In this document: positions 1-9,074 of the stretch, in pieces | How positions within the stretch are numbered: position 1 is the stretch's first letter | Layout: each line of letters begins with the position of its first letter | NCBI GenBank assembly: GCA_029245345.1 | Contig: JAQWPM010000024.1 | Location: forward strand, 124,001-188,000 | Direction: 5' to 3' | Source: Longimicrobiales bacterium | GTDB taxonomy: Bacteria > Gemmatimonadota > Gemmatimonadetes > Longimicrobiales > Gaopeijiaceae | DNA: 64,000 nt | Translations under genes and position numbers: made by a program | The notes under the pieces: model-generated | What the model saw: the letters and a program-made list of their open reading frames with translations, nothing else | The model's database searches: none | What the model was told of the DNA's origin: nothing

Positions 1-429
1 GCCTCGGTAGAGGGTTTCGAGAACGGCTATTGGATCGGCCCCTCGGTCTTCGAGGACGTGGCGCCCGACATCTCCATCGGGACCGAGGAGATCTTCGGAC
101 CGGTCGCGACCATCAATCGCGCGAAGACTGTCGACGAAGCCATCGCCATGATGCAGGCGAGCCGGTACGGTAACGCGTGTTCGCTCTTCACCAACAATGG
201 TGGCGCGGCTCGTGAATTCAGATATCAGGCCGGTATCAGTATGATCGGCATCAACATCGGTGTCGCGGCACCCATGGCCTTCTTCCCGTTTGGCGGCTCG
301 AAGGGGTCGTTTTTCGGTGACCTGAAAGCCCAAGGCCGGGACGCCATCGCGTTCTATACGGATCAGCGTGTGGTCATCTCTCGTTGGTCCAACGTCTCTG
401 CAGACCCCCATCACCCCAAAGAATCATGA
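1..429 (+). CDS. mmsA: Methylmalonate-semialdehyde dehydrogenase, C-terminal part (5' end outside window)
   Basis: The frame is open from base 1, so this is the last 142 residues of a protein of about 490. It contains the EEIFGPV block of aldehyde dehydrogenases and, near the end, FFPFGGSKGSFFGDL followed by FYTDQRVV, which is the signature ending of the CoA-acylating methylmalonate-semialdehyde dehydrogenase branch. Such enzymes turn malonate or methylmalonate semialdehyde into acetyl- or propionyl-CoA. The catalytic Cys and the NAD-binding part lie upstream of the window. Its stop overlaps the start of the omega-aminotransferase at 426 (ATGA), which would supply the semialdehyde substrate from beta-alanine or beta-aminoisobutyrate, so the pair probably forms one degradative operon. 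Confidence 0.88.
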   Translation, partial: ASVEGFENGYWIGPSVFEDVAPDISIGTEEIFGPVATINRAKTVDEAIAMMQASRYGNACSLFTNNGGAAREFRYQAGISMIGINIGVAAPMAFFPFGGSKGSFFGDLKAQGRDAIAFYTDQRVVISRWSNVSADPHHPKES

Positions 430-1742
430 CCGCACCCAGCCTCGCCGCAGGCGCCACGAGCGCCGAGATCGTCCACGGACAGCGAGAGTACCTGCTGCCA
501 TCGATGCTCCACATGTACTCCGAGCCACTCAGCCTGGTGGAGGGGAAAGGTGTTCGTGTGAAGGATGCGGAGGGGAGAGAGTACCTCGATCTCTTCGCGG
601 GCATTCTCACCACTTCCGTCGGGCATTGTAATCCCCGCGTAAATGATGCGGTGAACACGCAGATGAACCGGCTGGGCCATGTGTCGACGCTGTATTCCAC
701 GGGAATGCAGGTCGAGGCTGCCAAGAGGATTGCTGAGATTTCTCCGGGTGAACTTAGGCGCACCTTCTTCAGCAATTCAGGCACGGAGGCCATTGAGACG
801 GCGCTCATGATGGCGTGCCTGGCCACGGGCCGAAACGAGATCATCGGGCTAAGGGTTGGCTATCACGGCCGGTCGTTCATGGCCACGAGCGTCACCGCGC
901 ACTCGGGCTGGCGTCCGCTCTCTACCCCCATCGCGGGCATCAAACACGCGAAGTCTCCCAACGCATACCGGTGCCCCTACAAGCAGCCTTGTGACGATAC
1001 CTGCGTCGACAAATTTGTGGACGACCTCGAAGAGGTGATCGTGACGTCGACCAACGGACGGCCTGCCGCGTTCATTGCGGAGACGATTCAGGGTGTGGCC
1101 GGCTACGTGGTGCCCCCGCCGACTTATTTCGAGAAGGCCGCTGAGGTGATCCACAGCTACGGCGGACTCCTCATCATCGACGAAGTGCAGGCTGGTTTTG
1201 GTCGATGCGGTAAGCACTGGTTCGGCATCGATCACTGGGGAGTCGAGCCGGACATCATGGTCATGGCCAAGGGCATCGCGAACGGTGCGCCGGTGGGTGC
1301 AACGGTCACGACCGACGAGATCGCGCACGCTTGGAAGGGGAAGACGATCTCCACCTTTGGCGGAAATCCGGTTTCGATGGCTGCGCTGTGTGCGACCCAA
1401 GACGAACTGAAAGCGTGTGACGCGCCCGCGAATGCGGAGGCTCGTGGTGCGGAACTGCGTGCGGGCCTAGAGGCCATTCAGGGTCGTCACCCTTGGGTTG
1501 GCGACGTCCGGGGCATGGGCCTCATGCAGGCCATGGAAATCGTGAAGGATCCCATGACCAAAGAGCCAGACAACGACCGGACTGCTGCGTTTCTTCAGGC
1601 GACGCGCGACGAGGGCTTGTTGATTGGTGTCGGTGGCCTGAACGGAACTGTCGTGCGCATCGGACCGGCCTTGAATATCAGTTCAGAGGATATCGCGGAG
1701 GGGCTGGCGAAGCTTGGGAGGGCAGCGGATAAGGTAGGGTAG
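426..1742 (+). CDS. Class III PLP-dependent aminotransferase (AGT2 / omega-amino acid transaminase type)
   Basis: A 438-residue protein of normal class III length. I chose the ATG at 426 because it overlaps the dehydrogenase stop as ATGA; the frame is also open further upstream from 384. The PLP site is clear: FFSNSGTEAIE binds the cofactor phosphate, IIDEVQAGFGR carries the conserved Asp, and Lys282 in MAKG forms the Schiff base. The closest family by motif is alanine-glyoxylate/beta-alanine-pyruvate aminotransferase. With the preceding semialdehyde dehydrogenase it would convert beta-alanine-type amines to acyl-CoA. A 4-aminobutyrate or ornithine aminotransferase role is possible, since class III substrate range cannot be read from motifs. 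Confidence 0.88.
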   Translation: MTAPSLAAGATSAEIVHGQREYLLPSMLHMYSEPLSLVEGKGVRVKDAEGREYLDLFAGILTTSVGHCNPRVNDAVNTQMNRLGHVSTLYSTGMQVEAAKRIAEISPGELRRTFFSNSGTEAIETALMMACLATGRNEIIGLRVGYHGRSFMATSVTAHSGWRPLSTPIAGIKHAKSPNAYRCPYKQPCDDTCVDKFVDDLEEVIVTSTNGRPAAFIAETIQGVAGYVVPPPTYFEKAAEVIHSYGGLLIIDEVQAGFGRCGKHWFGIDHWGVEPDIMVMAKGIANGAPVGATVTTDEIAHAWKGKTISTFGGNPVSMAALCATQDELKACDAPANAEARGAELRAGLEAIQGRHPWVGDVRGMGLMQAMEIVKDPMTKEPDNDRTAAFLQATRDEGLLIGVGGLNGTVVRIGPALNISSEDIAEGLAKLGRAADKVG

Positions 1743-2224
1743 GACGGAGGAGTTCTTGCAACTCCCGGAGACGAGGCGCGAATTGGCACCTATGTGAGAC
1801 GGAAAATCATTCTGGAATGAGCTGAAGGAACGCTGAATTGTGCGGGTCGGGTCGGTCTGCCTACCTAACTACCAACCTATCGTCGAGGCCGGGCTCCAGG
1901 AGATGCGGCTACGAGCCACCGGTGATGCAGAGTTGGAAGCCGCCGTTGAGGCGAAGCTGCTGAACAACCAAGTGCTGGGCCGTCCGTCTCGTGTGCGGGA
2001 CTCCTACGAACAATCGGTGGAGGACCACGGCCGGGATGGGGTGACCCGGGGTACCGTTCGTGACGACCTCTGGAGGCATTGAATTGGCTAAATAGGTTCC
2101 CGGTCGTCACGGGATAAGTGGACTGCTGGCCCGAGGTGTGGACCATCTCCAGCCGGCTCGCCGAGGTGCCCGGAGATCGCGAACGTGCGATCAAGGAGTA
2201 TCGGAGTTACGTGAAGGTCCGCGC
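1743..2224. other. Gene-poor stretch with possible TPR remnant
   Basis: No intact gene is convincing here. A short plus-strand frame at 2118-2278 reads like the tail of a TPR unit (RLAEVPGDRERAIKEYRSYV), of the kind found at the end of TPR-containing protein kinases in related bacteria, but it has stops on both sides. A second plus frame at 1840-2082 has no recognisable family. The region seems to be decayed coding DNA; this is a weak inference. Confidence 0.25.
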
Positions 2225-2525
2225 TCACTCGAGGCCGGCTAGGGCAGAGATGCCGTCGAGCTGTGCGATCCAGTGAGCGGGCTTCCAGCGGCCCAGTTGG
2301 CTGCTCACACCGTTCCCACCTCCGGATACTCCGCCCCACCGGATTCCGCGGAAACTCGATTGAAAGTCCCGGCGGATGACTGACGAGCACGTCTTCCGGC
2401 CCGATGGATTGCTGTGCGACGAACAGAGGATCCGGCTCGAACGGCAGGCCCTGGCTCCATTGATCACATGAGGACAGCACGACCGTCAAAGCCATGCAAA
2501 CCGCGGGGAGGGCATTCCTTTGCAT
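2225..2525 (-). pseudogene. Possible frameshifted small lipoprotein
   Basis: On the minus strand an ATG at 2525 opens a typical lipoprotein signal: MQRNALPAV, a hydrophobic core and the lipobox LSSC followed by Asp. The same frame stays open to 2088, but its later part is Arg-rich and unlike a protein. From about 2330 the neighbouring frame reads more naturally (IRWGGVSGGGNGVSSQ, then KPAHWIAQLDG) and stops at 2225. The simplest reading is one exported lipoprotein broken by a frameshift. No family is recognised. If the first frame is intact, the product would be 145 residues ending at 2088. Confidence 0.35.
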
Positions 2526-2667
2526 TAGATGGAACGCTGAGGTTGGATGCCCTTGGTGGCACTGTTCTCGGCGCTCTCGTCGGTGTGCTGGCTCCGAGCG
2601 CACCAGTTCCGTACGATCAAGCCCGCGGGAGTGCGGGGAAGGGGTGCCACTGTCTAAGGAGTGAATG

Positions 2668-4338
2668 ATGAGTGAGATCAGTCGGAAGAATTTTCTCGGA
2701 TTGGGCAGCTTGGCTGCAGCAGGACTCGCCACCGGATGTTCGGCGGGAGCCGCCTCTGCCGGTGTCGCTGCAGACCAAATCGTCGTGAATGGTCTGGTTT
2801 TGACCCAAGACGATGCCATGCCCAACGCCACCGCGTTCGCCGTCAAAGGTGGCCGGTTCATCGCGGTCGGCTCGGACGCGGATATCCGCAACCTGGCGGC
2901 GGCTGGCACTGAGGTGGTCGATGCAGGCGGAGCCACGGTGGTGCCAGGTTTTATCGATGCGCATTCCCATCCTTCCGGCGCGGGCCTGAACGCACTCAAG
3001 AACGTCAACACGAACCTGGGGAGCGTGGCACGAATTCAAGAGGCACTGAGGGAGCGGGCCGGACAAACGCCGCCGGGCGAGTGGATCGTCGGATATATGT
3101 ACGACGATACCAAACAAGAAGAGGGGCGACCGGTGAACCGTCTTGACCTGGATGCGGTCAGCACCGACCACCCTATCGTTGTAGGGCATCGGGGCGGACA
3201 CACCGGTGTGTACAATTCGAAGGCCTTCGAAGTCGCCGGAGTGACGGTGAATACTCCGGATCCGTTCGGTGGGCACTTCTACCGCGAGAATGGCGAACTG
3301 ACCGGTAAGGTCGCGGAGCGCGCGCGCCGTGCATTCAGCGTCCCGAGTGGCTCAACCCGTGAGGACCGGTCGGCCGCGGTCAGCCTGATTTGCCAAGAGA
3401 TGAACTCGACTGGATTGACCTCTGTCCATCAGGCTGGAACGGGCCAGGAAGATTTCAGGGCCTATCAGGACGCCAAAGAGGCTGGTGGTCTAAGCCTGAG
3501 GATGTATCTGATGGCCCGAGGCGGTGCCTACCCGGCGCTCCGAGACGCAGGCGTCCGTACTGGTTTCGGCGACGACATGATTCGTGTGGGTCCCGTGAAG
3601 TTCGCTGCGGACGGATCAGCATCTGAGCGCACGATGGCTATGAGCACGCCGTACACCGGGCGCCCTGATGACTTCGGCATCCTCACCATGACCCAAGAGG
3701 AGATCCACGAAGCCGTCGAGGACGCGCACCGCAACGGGTGGCAGATCGCGATCCACGCAAATGGTGACGTGACCATCGACATGGTTTTGAACGCATACGA
3801 GCGCATGCAACGGGAATACCCCCGCGAGGACACGCGTCACAGGCTTGAGCACTGCTCATTAGTGAACCCGGAGATCTTGCAGCGCATTGCGGCCGGAGGG
3901 TTCATTCCGGCGCCCTTCTATACCTATGCGCACTACCACGGCGAAAAGTGGATCGAGTACGGTGCGGAGAAGATGGAGTGGATGTTTGCTCACAAGTCGT
4001 TCCTCGATCACGGCATCATGGTCGCTCCGGCGTCGGACCACTCACCGGGGCCGTACGAGCCGCTCATGGCCATACAGTCGATGGTGACTCGGAAAGACTT
4101 TTCGGGCCGTGAGTGGGGGCCGAGTCAGAAAATCACCGTCGATCAGGCCATGCGCATATGCACGAGACACGGTGCGTATGCCGCGTTCGAAGAACACGAA
4201 AAGGGGTCGATCACAGCTGGGAAACTGGCCGACTACGTATTCCTAGCGGAGGACCCGCACGAGACGGACCCGGATCGAATCAAGGAAATTAAGGTGCTCC
4301 GTACCGTTGTCGGCGGCCGTGCCGTCTACGAAGCCTAG
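2668..4338 (+). CDS. Exported amidohydrolase, YtcJ-like (amidohydrolase family 3)
   Basis: Metal-dependent hydrolase of 556 residues. The N terminus has a Tat-like SRKNFLGLGS motif (RK rather than RR) and a lipobox ATGC, so it is probably a Tat-exported lipoprotein. The metal site is visible: FIDAHSHP gives the HxH pair, VKFAADG, AIHANGD and RLEHCS supply further ligands, and PASDHSPG the catalytic Asp. YtcJ-like enzymes cleave N-acyl or formamide-like bonds; the true substrate is unknown. The ATG at 2668 fits the AAGGA at 2656 better than the adjacent ATG at 2665. It lies 14 bases before the penicillin-acylase-like gene, so both probably attack related amide substrates outside the cytoplasm. 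Confidence 0.85.
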   Translation: MSEISRKNFLGLGSLAAAGLATGCSAGAASAGVAADQIVVNGLVLTQDDAMPNATAFAVKGGRFIAVGSDADIRNLAAAGTEVVDAGGATVVPGFIDAHSHPSGAGLNALKNVNTNLGSVARIQEALRERAGQTPPGEWIVGYMYDDTKQEEGRPVNRLDLDAVSTDHPIVVGHRGGHTGVYNSKAFEVAGVTVNTPDPFGGHFYRENGELTGKVAERARRAFSVPSGSTREDRSAAVSLICQEMNSTGLTSVHQAGTGQEDFRAYQDAKEAGGLSLRMYLMARGGAYPALRDAGVRTGFGDDMIRVGPVKFAADGSASERTMAMSTPYTGRPDDFGILTMTQEEIHEAVEDAHRNGWQIAIHANGDVTIDMVLNAYERMQREYPREDTRHRLEHCSLVNPEILQRIAAGGFIPAPFYTYAHYHGEKWIEYGAEKMEWMFAHKSFLDHGIMVAPASDHSPGPYEPLMAIQSMVTRKDFSGREWGPSQKITVDQAMRICTRHGAYAAFEEHEKGSITAGKLADYVFLAEDPHETDPDRIKEIKVLRTVVGGRAVYEA

Positions 4339-4352
4339 GAACTCCGCCCACT

Positions 4353-6797
4353 ATGTCTCCCGAGCCGTCCGATACCATGCGCGCTATCAAGAGCAAACTG
4401 AACGTTCTTCTTTTGTCCCTCGCGTTCCTCCCGGCGTCGGCTGCGGCTCAGGAAACGACCCGCCTTGCGGCAGATGGTCTCGAACAACCCGTTGAGATTT
4501 TGGTCGACCGATGGGGTATCAGTCACATCTACGCGGAGTCGCAGCACGACCTCTTCTTTGCGCAGGGGTGGAATGCCGCGCGGGATCGCCTGTTTCAGTT
4601 GGAGCTGTGGCGCCGGCAGGCGACGGGTACGGTGTCCGAGATCCTCGGGCCACGGGAGCTCGAGCGAGACATCGGGACGCGTCTTTTCAAGTTTCGCCGT
4701 GACCTCGACCAGGAACTCAGCCACTACCACGACGACGGCATCGAGATCATTGGCGCTTACGTGGATGGGATCAATGCGTATATCGAACACACCCGGGAGA
4801 ATCCTGAACTGCTCCCCATCGAATTCGAACTGCTCGGTATAACCCCGGGCATTTGGACGACCGATGTCGTGATCTCGAGACACCAGGGACTGCTCGGCAA
4901 CATCGGGGCGGAGCTCTCTACAGGGCGGAACGTGGCTCGCCTTGGCGCAGATGTCGTGAAGAGCCTGTCATCCTTCGGCCCCGGGGATCCGATTCTCGAG
5001 CTGGACGCAGCCCTGGACGGCGAGGCCCTCTCCGAGGACATCCTCGGGCTCTACAACGCGTTCCGAGGGTCCGTGCGTTTCCGTCCAGAGGATATTGTGG
5101 ATGACCGCCGCGGTGAGCCCGATGCGTTCGTGATGTTGGAACGTGCCGCAGAAGCGTCTTCGAGAACGGTCGCATACGATCCCAAGGGAGATATCGGCTC
5201 GAACAACTGGGTGGTGAGCGGTGCACGCTCCGAAAGCGGGTACCCGATCATGGCGAACGATCCCCATCGCGTTCAGGCGGCGCCGTCACTTCGATATTGG
5301 GTGCACTTGGTCGCACCCGGTTGGGACGTCATCGGTGGAGGCGAGCCGAGCCTGCCCGGGATCTCGATTGGACACAACCAGTTCGGCGCCTGGGGCCTCA
5401 CCGTCTTCGCGACCGACGCGGAGGACCTCTACGTCTACGAGACCAACCCATCGAACCCCAACCAGTATCGATACCGCGGTGAGTGGGAAGAGATGAGCGT
5501 CATCACCGAGACCATCCCGGTGAAGGGCCAGTCGGATCACACGGTGGAGCTGAAGTACACGCGACACGGGCCTGTGGTCTTCGAAGACGATGGCCGTGAC
5601 CTGGCCTACGCAGTCCGCGCTGGGTGGATGGAGATCGGCGGATCCCCCTACCTCGCCTCCCTGCGAATGGACCAGGCGACGACGTGGGAAGAATTCGTGG
5701 AAGCGTGCACGTACTCGAACATCCCGGGTGAGAACATGATCTGGGCAGACCGCGAGGGTAACATCGGCTGGCAGGCGGTGGGTATCGCCCCGGTCCGCCG
5801 GAACTGGAGTGGCCTCGTTCCTGTACCCGGCGATGGCCGGTACGAGTGGGACGGCTACCTGCCCATCCAAGCGAAGCCCCATGTGTTCAACCCAGCCGAG
5901 GGGTACTTCGCCACCGCGAACAACGACCTGGTCCCAAGAGATTACGAGTTCATGGACGCAGTGGGCTATTCGTGGTCGGATCCGTATCGCTGGCTCCGGC
6001 TTGTAGAAGTGCTCGGGAGCGGCCGGCGTTTCTCGATGGCTGATATGATGCGCCTGCAGACCGACGAATTGTCGATCCCTGCGCGCCAACTCGTGCCCAT
6101 GCTCGAGGAGATCGCCGTTCCGGACAATCGCACGCTCCGCGCGAAGAACCTGCTTCTCGAGTGGGACTTCGTTATGGACAAGAACTCCGAGGCAGCGGGG
6201 CTCTACGCAGCGTGGGAGGCGGAGATCAGACGCGCCGTTCGGGCCGCAGCAGTTCCTGAGGGGGCGGGAATAAACCTCTCACTTCGAAAGACCATCGAGA
6301 GAGTGATGGTGCCGCCGGGCGAATTCGGAGTCGACCCCATGGCAGCGCGTGACCAACTGCTGATGGATGCGCTCGAAGCTGCAATGGCTGTGCTCACCGC
6401 GAAGCTCGGGCCAGACCAAGGTGGCTGGGTGTGGGGGCAGGAGGAGTACCACCACGCCTATCTGCGTCACCCACTCGGCACATCGGTCGATCCCGTGACG
6501 CGTTCGCTGCTCGAGGCAGGTCCGCTTCCAAGGGGTGGCTATGGCTCGACCGTGAACCAGACGACGAACGGCGACAATCAGACAAGCGGGGCGTCGTTCC
6601 GGATCATCGTCGACACAGGGGATTGGGATCGCACCGTAGGCATGAACACTCCCGGGCAGAGTGGTGATCCGGAATCACCGTTCTATCGGAATCTGTTCGA
6701 ACTTTGGGCGACGGATCAGTTCCACCCCGTCTTCTATTCGCGCGACAAAGTAGAGGCCGTTACGGCGGTCAGGATCGACCTGAGACCGGGTAACTAG
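4353..6797 (+). CDS. Penicillin acylase family Ntn hydrolase
   Basis: An 814-residue precursor of the penicillin G acylase/cephalosporin acylase/AHL acylase family, which hydrolyses amide bonds in N-acyl compounds. A signal peptide (LNVLLLSLAFLPASAAAQ) directs it to the periplasm. The autoprocessing site is Gly282-Ser283 followed by NNW; Ser283 would become the N-terminal nucleophile of the beta chain. The N-terminal block VDRWGISHIYAES and the later NPYGSTVNQ-like region (GGYGSTVNQTTNGDNQ) are family hallmarks. The start at 4353 has an AGGA 11 bases upstream; an internal ATG at 4377 would give a tidier signal peptide. Substrate could be beta-lactams, acyl-homoserine lactones or acylated peptides; the sequence does not decide. 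Confidence 0.9.
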   Translation: MSPEPSDTMRAIKSKLNVLLLSLAFLPASAAAQETTRLAADGLEQPVEILVDRWGISHIYAESQHDLFFAQGWNAARDRLFQLELWRRQATGTVSEILGPRELERDIGTRLFKFRRDLDQELSHYHDDGIEIIGAYVDGINAYIEHTRENPELLPIEFELLGITPGIWTTDVVISRHQGLLGNIGAELSTGRNVARLGADVVKSLSSFGPGDPILELDAALDGEALSEDILGLYNAFRGSVRFRPEDIVDDRRGEPDAFVMLERAAEASSRTVAYDPKGDIGSNNWVVSGARSESGYPIMANDPHRVQAAPSLRYWVHLVAPGWDVIGGGEPSLPGISIGHNQFGAWGLTVFATDAEDLYVYETNPSNPNQYRYRGEWEEMSVITETIPVKGQSDHTVELKYTRHGPVVFEDDGRDLAYAVRAGWMEIGGSPYLASLRMDQATTWEEFVEACTYSNIPGENMIWADREGNIGWQAVGIAPVRRNWSGLVPVPGDGRYEWDGYLPIQAKPHVFNPAEGYFATANNDLVPRDYEFMDAVGYSWSDPYRWLRLVEVLGSGRRFSMADMMRLQTDELSIPARQLVPMLEEIAVPDNRTLRAKNLLLEWDFVMDKNSEAAGLYAAWEAEIRRAVRAAAVPEGAGINLSLRKTIERVMVPPGEFGVDPMAARDQLLMDALEAAMAVLTAKLGPDQGGWVWGQEEYHHAYLRHPLGTSVDPVTRSLLEAGPLPRGGYGSTVNQTTNGDNQTSGASFRIIVDTGDWDRTVGMNTPGQSGDPESPFYRNLFELWATDQFHPVFYSRDKVEAVTAVRIDLRPGN

Positions 6798-7522
6798 TGC
6801 CGGGTCCTGTTCAGAAATCTACTGGGCGGCTGATCGGCGAGGGTGGAGTGGTTGTCCTCAGTATCCTGATCGCGTTCGGAGTCGATGCGTGGTGGGAGTA
6901 CCGCGGGGAGCGGGTCCGGGAGCGGGAATCGATAGAGCAGTTGGTCGATGAGTTCGTCGCAATTGATGCCGAACTGGCCCAGTTGGATTCTTTGTATACG
7001 CTGGCGAACTCGGGAGAGCAACGTCTCAAGGTGCTCATGGCTGCCATGGGAAGTCGGCAGGGTGATTTTCCTGACCTGACTCTCGACTCTCTTATCGCAG
7101 GTGCTATCGGAAATCCGAGAGCTTCCCTTCCGGAAGGCGTGCTCGCTTCCCTCTTAGCATCTGGCGATTTGTCCTTGATTCGGTCGGATCGTCTTCGGGC
7201 CGCCTTGGCTGGGTGGGCGCCGGAGCGCTCCAAGGTCGAGGACGATCTGATAGAGGCGTCCGAGTTCACGTCAGATTTCCTCATGCCCTATCTCTGGGGT
7301 GAGGTGTCGGTACGAGCCATCGATGTAAAGACCGGCTACCACGAGGAGCTGGGCCCGGGCCCCTTCGATCACGACCCGTGGCAGCTCTTGGTCGATCGCC
7401 GCTTCGAGAACCTCATCAACGAGCGATTGATTCTGGTCGAGACCAATGCCGAGCGTGCTCGGGAAGCGCGGGCGCACGCGCAGACCGTGCTGCGTCTAGC
7501 CCGAGCGGAGTTGAGTCGGTGA
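6797..7522 (+). CDS. Membrane-anchored protein of unknown function
   Basis: A 241-residue protein starting with GTG that overlaps the last base of the acylase stop. One transmembrane segment near residues 15-32 (GGVVVLSILIAFGVDAWW) is followed by a charged, helical domain rich in Arg and Glu that probably lies in the periplasm and may form a coiled coil around residues 35-80. No catalytic motif is visible and I do not recognise the family. Similar short proteins with an N-terminal anchor and a helical body are common in this kind of genome. Translational coupling to the acylase suggests they are made together. Confidence 0.6.
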   Translation: MPGPVQKSTGRLIGEGGVVVLSILIAFGVDAWWEYRGERVRERESIEQLVDEFVAIDAELAQLDSLYTLANSGEQRLKVLMAAMGSRQGDFPDLTLDSLIAGAIGNPRASLPEGVLASLLASGDLSLIRSDRLRAALAGWAPERSKVEDDLIEASEFTSDFLMPYLWGEVSVRAIDVKTGYHEELGPGPFDHDPWQLLVDRRFENLINERLILVETNAERAREARAHAQTVLRLARAELSR

Positions 7523-8070
7523 CTCGCCGGATCCGGTACTCCGTTGCTATGAGTCTGGACGGGTTCATTGCGACCGAAGACGGTGGCTACGATTGGATTC
7601 CTACGGACGACGACCTCGACTTCGCGTCATATCTCGGGAAGATCGGTACGCTGCTCATGGGCCGCGGCACGTATGAAGTCATGCTCGCCCAGGACGAACC
7701 TTGGGCGGCGTTCCCAGGCATGGATGTTGTTGTGGTTTCGACGACGCTCCGTGCAAGAGATCACCCTGACGCGACCATCATCAACGATGATGTGGTCACG
7801 GCCGTTACATCCCTGAAGAATCAGGCCGGTAAGGACATCTGGCTCTTCGGGGGCGGGGTTCTTTTCCGGAGCCTATTGGAGTCGCAGCTGGTCGATAGGG
7901 TCGAAATCGGCGTGATCCCAAAGCTCCTCGGGCAGGGCATTCCGCTGGTGCCCGGGCTCGCGAGTATCGCGAAGCTCGAGCTGCACAGCTCCGAGTCCTT
8001 CCCGAATAGTGGGATCGCTCTCTTGAAGTACGACGTGATGGACTCGGACCGGACTCTGGCCGAAGCCTGA
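7519..8070 (+). CDS. Dihydrofolate reductase-like protein (RibD C-terminal domain family)
   Basis: A 183-residue single-domain protein of the RibD_C/YyaP/YwjB type. It opens with YSVAMSLDGFIA, the standard family start, then has LMGRGTYEVM and the nucleotide-binding WLFGGGVLFRSLL. The GTG at 7519 overlaps the previous stop as GTGA. These proteins bind NADPH and reduce pteridine-, pyrimidine- or aldehyde-like compounds, but most stand-alone members have no known substrate. Its place at the end of the amidohydrolase-acylase operon is conspicuous, yet the sequence gives no direct functional link. Confidence 0.85.
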   Translation: MTRRIRYSVAMSLDGFIATEDGGYDWIPTDDDLDFASYLGKIGTLLMGRGTYEVMLAQDEPWAAFPGMDVVVVSTTLRARDHPDATIINDDVVTAVTSLKNQAGKDIWLFGGGVLFRSLLESQLVDRVEIGVIPKLLGQGIPLVPGLASIAKLELHSSESFPNSGIALLKYDVMDSDRTLAEA

Positions 8071-8081
8071 CGGCTGTTGGG

Positions 8082-9074
8082 TCAGTTCGCGCCGGATTGA
8101 GCGTCCTGCCCAGCCAACTCCACGAAGGCCAGTTCCCCAATCGATGCGTCTTGGGCGCCCACACCGGTCAGGTCGCAGATGATGGTCTCGTCGGACTCGC
8201 GACCGGGCTTCTCTTCTAAGACGATTTCTCCCAGTTCGGCGTAGACGTCGTCTACGCACATCAACCCGGCTGCGACCGCATGGTGGACCTCGCCAAGGTG
8301 GACGCACTGCGAGGTCAGGTCGGTGACGACCTTGTCAGCCCCAGCGACCACATCTGCCGCGACCTCCTGCTTCCGAGGTCCGTCGGACCCGACCGCGACG
8401 AGCGTAGCGCCCTTCTTGAGAGCACCCGAACCAATGAGTGGTGAGCGAGCGGGGGTCGCGGTGATTACGAGATCGGCCTTTGCAATCGCGAGCTCAGGGT
8501 CTTCATGAGCGATGGCGTCGGGGTGCCCAGCTTTACCAAGTTCTTCTTTCCACCTAAGGGTTCGCGACCAACTCCGAGACCACACGGACAGGTCGGCGAT
8601 GTCTCGGACCTGGGAGAGAAGGCGTAATTGCATCTGCCCCTGAATGCCCGCTCCAAGTATGGCCACGTTCAGTGGTCGTGCGTTCGTAAGGTTTTGTGCA
8701 GCGAGTGCCCCAGCAGCGGCAGTGCGAAGGTCGGTCAGGTAGCCGTTATCGGCGAGGATGCCGCGGGGGAATCCTGTCTCCGCGTCGAAAATGAGAACGA
8801 CGCCGGATCCTGTCGGGACCCCGAGGTCGACGTTCCCATAAAAGCCACTGGCGACCTTGAGGGTGAACATGGACGAACCGTGGAGATGGGCACCCTTGAT
8901 GTGCATCTCGCCGTTGACGTTGGGGAACTCCCAACCCATAGGGGGCGGCACGGTGGCGAGCCCTTTCCCAAGGGCACGAAAAGCACGCTCCGCGCTGCGG
9001 AGCGCCACACGGTCGGTGATTGCTTTTCGGATCCGCCACTCGTCGAACACCTTGATCGACGGGCGTTGATTCAT
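8082..9074 (-). CDS. Ornithine cyclodeaminase / mu-crystallin family protein (paralogue 1)
   Basis: A 330-residue NAD(P)-dependent enzyme of the OCD/mu-crystallin family, whose members include ornithine cyclodeaminase, alanine dehydrogenase, ketimine reductase and opine-type enzymes. The nucleotide site GAGIQGQMQL sits near residue 140 and the family substrate region (EMHIKGAHL, then GILADNGYLTDLRTAAA) precedes it. Its start overlaps the stop of the upstream UvrC-like gene (ATGA at 9071-9074), so it is translated from that message. A second family member lies at 24591-25574 and is clearly divergent in sequence, so the two probably use different substrates. Confidence 0.85.
   Translation of the reverse strand: MNQRPSIKVFDEWRIRKAITDRVALRSAERAFRALGKGLATVPPPMGWEFPNVNGEMHIKGAHLHGSSMFTLKVASGFYGNVDLGVPTGSGVVLIFDAETGFPRGILADNGYLTDLRTAAAGALAAQNLTNARPLNVAILGAGIQGQMQLRLLSQVRDIADLSVWSRSWSRTLRWKEELGKAGHPDAIAHEDPELAIAKADLVITATPARSPLIGSGALKKGATLVAVGSDGPRKQEVAADVVAGADKVVTDLTSQCVHLGEVHHAVAAGLMCVDDVYAELGEIVLEEKPGRESDETIICDLTGVGAQDASIGELAFVELAGQDAQSGAN

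Noticed and set aside
5286-6089. A 267-residue antisense frame inside the penicillin acylase gene
   Set aside because: The plus-strand acylase is complete through this region and the antisense product has no family pattern.
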